Positions 6,546-13,571 of a stretch of DNA of 17,300 bases are shown here, piece after piece (position 1 is the stretch's first letter; the number at the start of each line of letters is the position of its first letter). The position numbers and the translations under genes were made by a program. The notes below the pieces were generated by a model. It saw only the letters and a list, made by a program, of their open reading frames with translations, did not search any database and had not been told where the DNA came from. Origin of the DNA: Methanoregula sp. UBA276 (lineage in GTDB: Archaea; Halobacteriota; Methanomicrobia; Methanomicrobiales; Methanospirillaceae); the NCBI GenBank assembly GCA_002508495.1, contig DANA01000097.1, positions 1 to 17,300 on the forward strand, written 5' to 3'.

Positions 6546-7214
6546 TTACATTGCTCCAAGAGTGTAGATGACATAGATGACGTACAGGACAACCGGCACG
6601 CCAACGCAGATGGCAGCGTCACGCGGCGAGAGCCCGCGGGCGTGTTTCATGCCAAAGATCCAGATATTGGCGCTCCAGAGCATGAAGACGATCGCGATGA
6701 GCGTTGAGATCTGCGTGAACTCGACCATTGCCGGATCGTGCATGAGCGCTGTTGTTGCCGCCTCGATCATTGCCGGATCTTCAAGGGCAGATTTTGTCAG
6801 CGCCGGAATGGCAACTCGTGGGAGGTACTCGATTGCCGCGATGAGGGTGATGACGGATCCGATCACCTGCGGGAGGTACCCGTATCCCACGACTTCGAGC
6901 GTCCGGTTGAAGGATCCCTCTCCTTTGAACAGTATCGAGATGATATAAAACAGCCCGGCAACGATCAGCCAGAAGATGAATGTCCCTAAAAACGCCCCGA
7001 CTACAGCGGTTATGAGGACGATGGTGTCCATGCCGGGCATGATGCCCGCCATCATCGTTGCAGGCTGCTCCCCCATCAGGTAGCCGAGCACCGCAGCAAT
7101 GATGCCTCCGGCAAGGATGATGAGTGCGGGGATCTTCAGGTTCTCATGTCCGGCGAGTATATTCTCGAAAAATGCATCCGGGCGGAACAGTATATCAGTA
7201 AGAGGAGAGGTCAT
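6546..7214 (-). CDS. Yip1-family integral membrane protein, 222 aa
   Basis: The N-terminal signature LTDILFRPDAFFENI matches prokaryotic Yip1 proteins, in which a short cytoplasmic amphipathic part with PxxFF precedes five membrane helices. Hydrophobic segments lie at about 27-48, 63-95 (possibly two), 105-130, 168-188 and 200-220. The loop before the fourth region (TKSALEDPAMIEAATTALMHDPAMVEF) repeats a DPAM(I/V)E motif. The molecular function of prokaryotic Yip1 proteins is unknown. It is the first gene of a four-gene operon with zero or negative gaps. The start has an excellent GGTGA (7221-7225) six bases upstream. Confidence 0.85.
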   Translation of the reverse strand: MTSPLTDILFRPDAFFENILAGHENLKIPALIILAGGIIAAVLGYLMGEQPATMMAGIMPGMDTIVLITAVVGAFLGTFIFWLIVAGLFYIISILFKGEGSFNRTLEVVGYGYLPQVIGSVITLIAAIEYLPRVAIPALTKSALEDPAMIEAATTALMHDPAMVEFTQISTLIAIVFMLWSANIWIFGMKHARGLSPRDAAICVGVPVVLYVIYVIYTLGAM

Positions 7215-7268
7215 TTCATTTCACCAGGTTCGTATTCGAATTACCATTTTTTGTCCTGTAAGAGGATT

Positions 7269-7298
7269 CGTCAACATGTTTGTGTTGACGCTATATAT
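7269..7298 (-). promoter_or_regulatory. Promoter and operator-like palindrome of the Yip1/ABC operon
   Basis: TATATA (7292-7297) on the minus strand is followed directly by a perfect inverted repeat, CGTCAACA 7269-7276 and TGTTGACG 7283-7290, around six bases. The palindrome fills the gap between TATA and the expected transcription start (about 7268), the usual place for an archaeal repressor site. The leader would be about 50 nt and contains the GGTGA ribosome binding site. Confidence 0.55.
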
Positions 7299-7480
7299 GG
7301 TTTCTGCGTAGTCCCCGACCATTGCATCCGGAGATATTCACCTATCGCAGAAGGGGATGGGGTGCTGCCAGCATGGTTCCGAATACCGGAGATCCCATGG
7401 TTACCGGTTGGATGAATGAATAATATAAATGTGTATGGTAAATTACAAAATCTGACGGCAGGGAGTGCCGAAGAGGTGTC

Positions 7481-7579
7481 ATGGCCCGGATGTTAGACCA
7501 AACCATGGGGACAGTACCCTCTTTGTCCTGGCAGCCGGGGGTTGAAAGGATTGGGCGATTTTTCTTTGATCGGAAATAA
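7481..7579 (+). CDS. Possible 32-aa small ORF upstream of trpB2
   Basis: ATG 7481 to TAA 7577-7579, with GAGGTG at 7473-7478 (close spacing) and a TATA-like TATAAAT near 7423-7429, at a workable distance for transcription start near 7452. The peptide starts MARMLDQTMGTVP, has a single Trp and ends FFFDRK. It could be a leader peptide or chance. A short hairpin (CGGCA 7456-7460, TGCCG 7466-7470) lies just before the ribosome binding site. Nothing else gene-like is seen between 7301 and 7628. Confidence 0.15.
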   Translation: MARMLDQTMGTVPSLSWQPGVERIGRFFFDRK

Positions 7580-7628
7580 GAGTTCCTGTTCAGTATAGTA
7601 CAAAAATAAACAAACCTGTTCCACAATG

Positions 7629-7642
7629 TATATATTTGTACA
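7629..7642 (+). promoter_or_regulatory. trpB2 promoter: TATA box with adjoining TRP-box-like TGTACA
   Basis: TATATATTT (7629-7637) is centred 27 nt upstream of ATG 7660, indicating a leaderless transcript. TGTACA (7637-7642) adjoins it, between TATA and start, and AGTACA lies at 7597-7602. TGTACA is the core bound by TrpY in Methanothermobacter, where TrpY controls the trp operon and trpB2. Use of the same site here is inference. Confidence 0.5.
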
Positions 7643-7659
7643 AGGCGCAGGTACCCTGC

Positions 7660-9018
7660 ATGAAGACCAAGATCCTGCTCGATGAGGAGCAGATACCCAA
7701 AACGTGGTACAATGTCCAGGCAGACCTGCCATCGCCCCTCGATCCCCCGCTGCACCCGGTTACCCAGAAACCGGTCGGGCCGGAGGACCTTGCGGCCATA
7801 TTCCCGATGGAACTGATAAAGCAGGAAGTCACCACGGACCGGTATGTTGCTATACCCGAAGAGGTCCGTGATGTGCTCCGCCTCTGGAGGCCCTCGCCCC
7901 TGTACCGGGCCCACCGGCTGGAGAAGTTCCTCAAGACCCCGGCAAAGATCTACTACAAGTGGGAGGGCGTCAGCCCGGCCGGCAGCCACAAGGCCAACAC
8001 CTCCATCCCGCAGGCCTATTACAACATGAAGGCCGGCATGGAGCGGATCGCGACCGAGACCGGCGCCGGCCAGTGGGGCTCGGCCCTTGCGTTCGCGACC
8101 ATGCTCTACGATCTTGAGTGCACGGTCTACATGGTCGGTTCGAGCTATTACCAGAAGCCGTACCGGAAGTCGATGATGAACGTCTGGGGCGCGGAGTGTA
8201 TCCCGAGCCCGAGCACCCGGACCAATGCCGGAAAAGCCGTTCTTGAGAAGGATCCGGACACGCCGGGGGCGCTGGGTATCGCGATATCCGAGGCAGTCGA
8301 GGACGCAGCAACCCATGCGAACACCAACTATGCTCTCGGTTCGGTCCTGAACCATGTCTGCCTCCACCAGACCATCATCGGGCAGGAGTGCCGCGAGCAG
8401 CTGGCTACCGTTGACGATTACCCGGACGTTGTCATCGGATGCGTGGGCGGCGGGTCGAACTTTGCCGGGATTGCGTTCCCGTTCGCGGGCGACAAGCTGA
8501 CCGGCCGGCACAAGGACGTGGACATCATCGGCGCCGAGCCGGCATCCTGCCCCACGCTCACCAAGGGAGCGTTCATGTACGACTACGGCGACGTTGCGGG
8601 CTTAACGCCGCTTTTGATGATGTACACGCTCGGCCATGACTTCGTCCCGCCATCAATTCATGCCGGGGGCCTGCGATACCACGGGGACTCGCCTATTGTC
8701 TCGCGGCTCGTGCACGACGGGGTCATGCGGGCAGTCTCCCTCCACCAGAGCGAGGCGTTCGAGGCCGGCCAGACCTTTGCCCGGACCGAGGGGATCATTA
8801 TCGCGCCCGAGACCTCCCATGCCGTGAAGGTTGCCATCGATGAGGCACTGAAGTGCAGGAAGAGTGGCGAGGAAAAGACCATCCTCTTCAACTGCTCGGG
8901 GCACGGGAACTTCGACATGTCGGCCTACGATGCCTACCATGCCGGCAATCTTGTGGACTACGAGTACCCCGACGAGCTCATCCGGGAAGCGATCGGCCGG
9001 ATACCCAAGATACAATAA
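7660..9018 (+). CDS. trpB2: TrpB2-type tryptophan synthase beta chain, 452 aa
   Basis: This PLP enzyme joins indole and serine to make L-tryptophan (EC 4.2.1.20). The PLP lysine is K111 in GSHKANTS, the catalytic Glu is E133 in ETGAGQWG, and the phosphate-binding loop is CVGGGSNFAG (261-270). At 452 aa, with the N-terminal extension DEEQIPKTWYNVQADLP and the insertions typical of the group, it is the longer TrpB2 (TrpB-like) form rather than TrpB1. TrpB2 usually sits apart from the trp operon and may use free indole or phosphoserine, with weak or no TrpA dependence. The start at ATG 7660 fits the TATA position; a TTG eight codons earlier would fall inside the TATA region. No other trp gene is adjacent. 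Confidence 0.93.
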   Translation: MKTKILLDEEQIPKTWYNVQADLPSPLDPPLHPVTQKPVGPEDLAAIFPMELIKQEVTTDRYVAIPEEVRDVLRLWRPSPLYRAHRLEKFLKTPAKIYYKWEGVSPAGSHKANTSIPQAYYNMKAGMERIATETGAGQWGSALAFATMLYDLECTVYMVGSSYYQKPYRKSMMNVWGAECIPSPSTRTNAGKAVLEKDPDTPGALGIAISEAVEDAATHANTNYALGSVLNHVCLHQTIIGQECREQLATVDDYPDVVIGCVGGGSNFAGIAFPFAGDKLTGRHKDVDIIGAEPASCPTLTKGAFMYDYGDVAGLTPLLMMYTLGHDFVPPSIHAGGLRYHGDSPIVSRLVHDGVMRAVSLHQSEAFEAGQTFARTEGIIIAPETSHAVKVAIDEALKCRKSGEEKTILFNCSGHGNFDMSAYDAYHAGNLVDYEYPDELIREAIGRIPKIQ

Positions 9019-9040
9019 CCCGGCCCGGCTATCTTTTTCC

Positions 9041-10168
9041 ATGAAACGGATCGGTCTCATCATCAACCCGGTTGCCGGCATGGGCGGATCGGTGGGGCTG
9101 AAAGGCACGGACGGCAACGTGGAGGAAGCACGCCGCAGGGGGGCAGTCCCCCGTGCACAGGACCGGGCACGCCTGGCACTCGCCCCGCTCAGGCAGGAGA
9201 AAGGTATCCATTTCATCACCTGCTCGGGCCCGATGGGTGCAGACCTGCTGCAGGAACTAAAAATCCAGAATTTTTCCATCGCCTACCCATTTTCCGGCGA
9301 GAGCAGCGGGCGTGACACCACTGAAGCCGCCCGGAGGATACAGGAAGCCGGTGCAGATCTTATCCTTTTCTGCGGCGGTGACGGGACCGCCCGCGATCTC
9401 TATACTGCCGTTGGGGGGGACACGCCCATACTCGGGATCCCGGCCGGGGTGAAGATGTACTCGGCGGTCTTTGCGGTCGACCCGGCCGTTGCAGGGGAAC
9501 TGGTACGGGAATTCAGTCCTGCCCGGCTCCGCGATGCTGAGGTCATGGATGTAGACGAGGAGGCATACCGGCAGAATGACCTCAAAACCCGGCTGTTCGG
9601 GATAGCACGGACTCCTGCCGCCCCGGGCAGGGTGCAGGTATCAAAGCAGGTGTACGAAGCAGCGGACGAGGGACGGGCAAAGATCGAGATTGCCCAGTTC
9701 ATCGATGAGATACTGCTCCCAGACCGGCTCTACATTATCGGTGCCGGCACAACCACCGCAGCAATCACGCGGAGGCTCGGGATAACCAAAACCCTGCTTG
9801 GCGTGGATGCTATCCGCAACCGCCGGCTTGTTGCTGCGGACTGCGACGAGAAAAAACTCCTGGCACTCGCAGAAAAATATCCGGATACCCGGATTATCGT
9901 AAGCCCCATCGGTGCGCAGGGGTTTATCCTCGGGAGGGGGAACCAGCAGATCAGCGCGGAACTCGTCCGAAAAGTCGGGATAAAAAAAATCATTGTTATT
10001 GCAACGCCGCACAAGCTCGCGGAACTGCCGGAATTATTCATCGATTCCGGTGATCCTCTGCTTGATGCGGCTTTTGGTGACACCCTCCAGGTAATCTCGG
10101 GATACCGGATTGCCCAGAGGAAGAAGGTCCACCACGAAAAAAAGGATTATTCCCCTGCTGGCGCCTGA
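9041..10168 (+). CDS. ATP-NAD kinase-like protein (AcoX type), 375 aa
   Basis: The N-terminus KRIGLIINPVAGMGGSVGLKGTDG and the NAD-kinase motif LFCGGDGTARDL (about 109-120) place it in the archaeal ATP-NAD kinase/AcoX-related group, related to the diacylglycerol kinase fold. Later conserved stretches are PILGIPAGVKMYSAVFAV, YIIGAGTTTAAI, LLGVDAIRN and VSPIGAQGFILGRGNQQIS, all typical of this family. The likely role is phosphorylation of NAD, but activity of this subgroup is less secure than for classical NadK. It starts 22 nt after trpB2, probably co-transcribed, although no good Shine-Dalgarno is visible. Its last 22 nt overlap the 3' end of the convergent transporter gene. Confidence 0.85.
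   Translation: MKRIGLIINPVAGMGGSVGLKGTDGNVEEARRRGAVPRAQDRARLALAPLRQEKGIHFITCSGPMGADLLQELKIQNFSIAYPFSGESSGRDTTEAARRIQEAGADLILFCGGDGTARDLYTAVGGDTPILGIPAGVKMYSAVFAVDPAVAGELVREFSPARLRDAEVMDVDEEAYRQNDLKTRLFGIARTPAAPGRVQVSKQVYEAADEGRAKIEIAQFIDEILLPDRLYIIGAGTTTAAITRRLGITKTLLGVDAIRNRRLVAADCDEKKLLALAEKYPDTRIIVSPIGAQGFILGRGNQQISAELVRKVGIKKIIVIATPHKLAELPELFIDSGDPLLDAAFGDTLQVISGYRIAQRKKVHHEKKDYSPAGA
10137..10143 (-). terminator. Oligo-T terminator of the acs/OFA transporter operon
   Basis: Seven consecutive T on the minus strand start 4 nt after the transporter stop codon (10147-10149). The site lies inside the 3' end of the convergent kinase gene. Confidence 0.4.
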
Positions 10169-11412
10169 GGCGGCTTGAGGAGCCCCCACGCGATGACAAG
10201 GCCGATAAGGGCAAGGGCGAGCACGTACGGGAAAACCCCGAGATAGGAGCCGGTGGTGGTCTTGATGAACCCCGCCAGCTGCGGGCCGGCAATCGCCCCG
10301 GCGCCGTAGGCGAGGAACACGACGCCATAGCACCGCGGGTAGTCGGCGGTCCCGAAATAGCAGCCGGTGCTGGCCGGTGCAATGGCAAGCCACCCGCCAA
10401 GGCAGCCCCAGAGGATGACGAACGCGATGATGTACACCAGTTCGCCGGGGAACTGCCAGAGGATGAGCGACGCCCCGCCGATCAGGACAAACGAGAGCAT
10501 CGCTGAATTCCGCGGGCTGAACATGTCCGTGATTGCGCCAAAGACCGGGCGCCCAAATCCGTTGAAGACCGCAAATACGCCAACGAGCATGACAGCAAGC
10601 CCCGCCTCGATCCCGATATCGGTCCCGACGGGTTTTGCAATGGAGATCGCCATCAGCCCGGCAAGGCAGCCGATGAAGTAGCAGAGCCAGAGACCAATGA
10701 ACGATGGTGACCGTAGCATCTGGTCCCGCCGGAACTCACAAGTCGCAGCCTGCCCGGGTGCCGGGGCGGCCGGTTTCCAGCCGCGGGGAGTCCAGCCGGC
10801 CTTGGGGAATTTCAGGGGCATGGCCAGCACGATTGTCAGGATGACAAACGCGATCCCGAAGATCCGGAAGGTGGACATGACCCCGTAGGCGCTGATGAGC
10901 CAGCCGGCAATATTTGCGGTGAAGAAGGCCGAGAACCCGAAGCCGAGCACCGTGAGCCCGACGGCAAGCCCCCGGCGGTCCGGGAACCACCGGGCAGCAA
11001 CCGCGACCGGGACGCCATACGCTATACCGACCCCGATACCCCCGACAATCCCGTACATGATGTAGAGCATCGGGACTGACGTGGCAAACGAGGCCAGCAG
11101 CCAGCCAAGGCCGGTCAGGATGCCCCCGACAATCGTGATATTCCTGGGCCCGTATTGTTCGATATACTTGCCGGTAAACGGCATGGCGATGGCAAAGAAT
11201 GCCAGAAATACCGAGAACGGCAGCAGGATCTCGCTTGCCGTAACCGCTTGCTTAAGGTCGCTGGTGAAATACGTGGTGAGCGGGCCGACAAACACGCTCC
11301 ACGAGTAGATGGTGCCCAGGCAGAGGTTGATGACAAGGCCCAGCAGGACCAGGGCCCACCGGCCTTTTTCCGGTTCCATTCCCATGATGGTTTCTGTTGT
11401 GTTTTCACTCAT
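10147..11412 (-). CDS. OFA-family major facilitator transporter (monocarboxylate type), 421 aa
   Basis: A 12-helix major facilitator protein of the oxalate/formate antiporter family. Helix 1 carries NLCLGTIYSWSVFVGPL, the family hallmark; YGIVGGIGVGIAYGVPVAVAARWFPDRRGLAVGL is the helix 4-5 region with the MFS RWFPDRRG loop; NGFGRPVFGAITD is the helix 8-9 loop; and YPRCYGVVFLAYGAGAIAGPQLAG lies in helices 10-11. A central cytoplasmic loop (about 205-235) is Pro/Ala-rich. Lying 58 nt downstream of acetyl-CoA synthetase on the same strand, it probably carries acetate or a similar monocarboxylate. This substrate is inferred from context only. The gap holds T-rich tracts that could attenuate transcription or act as a second promoter. 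The Shine-Dalgarno is weak. Confidence 0.9.
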   Translation of the reverse strand: MSENTTETIMGMEPEKGRWALVLLGLVINLCLGTIYSWSVFVGPLTTYFTSDLKQAVTASEILLPFSVFLAFFAIAMPFTGKYIEQYGPRNITIVGGILTGLGWLLASFATSVPMLYIMYGIVGGIGVGIAYGVPVAVAARWFPDRRGLAVGLTVLGFGFSAFFTANIAGWLISAYGVMSTFRIFGIAFVILTIVLAMPLKFPKAGWTPRGWKPAAPAPGQAATCEFRRDQMLRSPSFIGLWLCYFIGCLAGLMAISIAKPVGTDIGIEAGLAVMLVGVFAVFNGFGRPVFGAITDMFSPRNSAMLSFVLIGGASLILWQFPGELVYIIAFVILWGCLGGWLAIAPASTGCYFGTADYPRCYGVVFLAYGAGAIAGPQLAGFIKTTTGSYLGVFPYVLALALIGLVIAWGLLKPPQAPAGE

Positions 11413-11438
11413 GATCGTGCCTTTTTTTTTAAAATCCT

Positions 11439-11452
11439 GGAAAAAAATTTCC
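11439..11452 (-). terminator. Possible attenuator between acs and the OFA transporter gene
   Basis: On the minus strand GGAAA-TTTT-TTTCC forms a short hairpin with a run of seven T, about 20 nt after the acs stop. It may reduce read-through into the transporter gene; alternatively the A/T-rich tract at 11421-11436 serves as its own TATA element. Confidence 0.3.
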
Positions 11453-11470
11453 GGGGTGGTTCCTGGGGAT

Positions 11471-13363
11471 TTACTCCTCCAGGGTCGAGATGTCGCCGGG
11501 GTCGATTCCCATCTCCTGGGCTTTCAGGACCCGGCGCATGATCTTGCCGCTCCTGGTCTTGGGCAGTTTCTCCACGAAATCGATCTCGTGGGGCATGGCA
11601 ATCGGCCCGATGGTGGTCCGGACATGGTGCAGGAGATCCTGCTTGAGTTTGTCGCTTGGCTGGTGGCCCATGATCAGGATGACGAACGCCTTGATGGAGT
11701 TCCCCTTCACCGGATCCGGTTTCCCGATGACCGCAGCCTCGGCAACCGCCTTGTGGGAGACGAGCGCGCTCTCCACCTCCGCGGTACCGATGTTATGGCC
11801 CGCGACCAGGATGATGTCGTCAGCCCGCCCGAGGATCATGATGTTCCCGTCCTTGCCCTTGACCGCCAGGTCGCCGACCGCATAGACCCCGTCGATGGTG
11901 TACCAGTATTTGCGATACCGCTCGTCGTCCTTGTACACGGTCCGGAGCATGGATGGCCACGGGGATTTGACGACCAGCAGCCCCCCGGTGCCGGGCTTGA
12001 CGGAGTTGCCGTTCTTGTCCACGACATCCGCCTCGATGCCGGGGATCGGCTTGCCCGCAAAGCCGGGGCGCATGGGTTCACCGATCATGGTCGTGATCAT
12101 GTGCATGCCGGTCTCGGTCTGCCACCACGTGTCAAGGATGGGGATCTTTGATTTCCCGATGACCTTGTAATACCATTCGAATGCCTCCGGGTTCAGCGGC
12201 TCACCGACCGATCCGATGATCCGCAGGGAGCTTAAGTCATATTTGTTCGGCCAGCTCTCCCCCATCTTCATGAACATCCGGATGGCGGTGGGTGCCGTGT
12301 AGAAGATCGTGATCTTCTGCTCCTCGATAAGACTCCAGAAGCTGCCCGCATCCGGGTAGTCCGGGGTCAGCTCGGAGATGAAGACCGTTGCACCGACTGC
12401 AAGCGGCCCGTACACGATGTAACTGTGGCCGGTGATCCACCCGGGGTCTGCCGTGCACCAGTAGATGTCATTGTCCTTCATGTCAAAGACGTACTTGCTG
12501 GTGTAATACGTTCCCACCATGTAGCCCCCGCAGGTGTGGACGATCCCCTTGGGCTTGCCGGTGGAGCCGCTTGTATAGAGGATGAAGAACGGGTCCTCGG
12601 CATCCATCACTTCGGGCGGGCAGTGATCGGACATTCCCTCCATCATCTCGTTGAAGTCGAGTTCGCGCTCGTTGAGGCCCACCTTAGGCTCCCTGCGCCG
12701 CAGGACAACCACGTGCTCCACGGAGGGGGCATCGATGATAGCCTCGTCCACGATAGCCTTGAGCTGGATTGCCTTGCCGCGCCGGATCGAGATGTCTGCG
12801 GTGATGACAACCTTTGCCTCGGCATCCTGGATCCGCATGTTGAGCGCGGCAGAGCCAAAGCCGCCAAAGACAACGCTGTGGACGGCGCCGATCCGTGCGC
12901 AGGCGAGCATGGCGATGAGCTGCTCGGGAACGAGCGGCATGTAGATGCAGACGCAGTCCCCCTTCTTCACCCCGATCTTTTTGAGGGCATTGGCAAAGCG
13001 TGAAACCTGGCTTAAGAGGTTCTGGTACGTGAAGATCCGCTCCCTGCCTTCCTCGCCCCTCCAGATGAGGGCAACCTTGTTGCGCCGGTTGTCGTTGACA
13101 TGCCGGTCAAGACAGTTTGCCGTGATGTTCAGCTTTGCGTTCGTGAACCACCTGGCATAGGGATAGTTCCACTCTTTGACTGCGTCCCAGGGTTTGATCC
13201 AGTCCAGCTCCTTTGCCATCCTCTCCCAGAACCCGTCCGGGTCTGCCAGGAATTCATTGTACGCTTTCTGGTAATCTCCCATCCATGCATTCTTCTTGTA
13301 TTCCGGGTCGGGAGTGTAGGTTTTCACATCCTCGACAAGCCTGACATCGAAGTCTTCCGTCAT
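11471..13363 (-). CDS. acs: AMP-forming acetyl-CoA synthetase, 630 aa
   Basis: It activates acetate to acetyl-CoA via acetyl-AMP (EC 6.2.1.1), the entry point for assimilating acetate into cell carbon. The N-terminal ACAS domain (about 30-90) is followed by the ATP-binding motif YTSGSTGKPKG (263-273), GWITGHSYIVYGPL (309-322), GSVGEPLNPEA (384-394), DTWWQTETG (411-419) and GRADDIILVAGHNI (512-525). The C-terminal domain holds PKTRSGKIMRR (601-611), whose K607 is the catalytic lysine, acetylated in bacterial homologues. Residues I310, T311, V386 and W414 match the small acetate pocket known from Salmonella and Methanothermobacter enzymes, so acetate or propionate is the expected substrate. GGTGA lies 3-4 nt before the ATG. 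Confidence 0.96.
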   Translation of the reverse strand: MTEDFDVRLVEDVKTYTPDPEYKKNAWMGDYQKAYNEFLADPDGFWERMAKELDWIKPWDAVKEWNYPYARWFTNAKLNITANCLDRHVNDNRRNKVALIWRGEEGRERIFTYQNLLSQVSRFANALKKIGVKKGDCVCIYMPLVPEQLIAMLACARIGAVHSVVFGGFGSAALNMRIQDAEAKVVITADISIRRGKAIQLKAIVDEAIIDAPSVEHVVVLRRREPKVGLNERELDFNEMMEGMSDHCPPEVMDAEDPFFILYTSGSTGKPKGIVHTCGGYMVGTYYTSKYVFDMKDNDIYWCTADPGWITGHSYIVYGPLAVGATVFISELTPDYPDAGSFWSLIEEQKITIFYTAPTAIRMFMKMGESWPNKYDLSSLRIIGSVGEPLNPEAFEWYYKVIGKSKIPILDTWWQTETGMHMITTMIGEPMRPGFAGKPIPGIEADVVDKNGNSVKPGTGGLLVVKSPWPSMLRTVYKDDERYRKYWYTIDGVYAVGDLAVKGKDGNIMILGRADDIILVAGHNIGTAEVESALVSHKAVAEAAVIGKPDPVKGNSIKAFVILIMGHQPSDKLKQDLLHHVRTTIGPIAMPHEIDFVEKLPKTRSGKIMRRVLKAQEMGIDPGDISTLEE

Positions 13364-13403
13364 GTCTCACCCATTTAACATTATTAATCATGCACAAAAT
13401 AGT

Positions 13404-13435
13404 ATTTAAATTTTTGTCGAAATTTTATTCGACAT
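13404..13435 (-). promoter_or_regulatory. acs promoter with upstream palindrome
   Basis: On the minus strand TTTAAATA (around 13404-13412) lies about 45 nt before the ATG, giving a leader of about 18 nt that contains GGTGAG. Four bases further upstream is the perfect inverted repeat TGTCGAA (13416-13422) and TTCGACA (13429-13435) with six bases between. This position, next to the TFB recognition element, suits a regulator that helps or blocks TFB/TBP binding. Confidence 0.5.
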
Positions 13436-13491
13436 CTTCACGTTCCCTGTGATCAGGAATAGCGAAGTCCATGCCGGAAAAAAAACGGAAT

Positions 13492-13535
13492 CATCCGCCG
13501 GATGCCGTCCGTTTGCGATTCAGGCAGTGTATAAG
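13492..13535 (+). promoter_or_regulatory. Promoter region of the ADP-ribosylglycohydrolase gene
   Basis: TATAAG (13530-13535) lies about 40 nt before ATG 13572, predicting a leader of about 15 nt with AGGATCG in front of the start. Upstream is CATCCG-C-CGGATG (13492-13504), a perfect 6-bp-arm palindrome that might bind a regulator. Confidence 0.35.
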
Positions 13536-13571
13536 AAAAGTTATCAAGCCGGCATCGTCAATATAGGATCG

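Noticed and set aside
5742..6707. Long plus-strand frame (321 codons)
   Set aside because: It is antisense to the Ig-like protein and Yip1 genes, which have signal peptide, membrane helices and operon structure; long antisense frames are common in GC-rich genes.
7342..8511. Minus-strand frame of 389 codons
   Set aside because: Antisense to trpB2, whose family motifs are unmistakable; the upstream part covers non-coding promoter DNA.
8864..9040. N-terminal extension of the NAD kinase-like protein
   Set aside because: It lies out of frame inside the 3' end of trpB2; family homology starts at ATG 9041.
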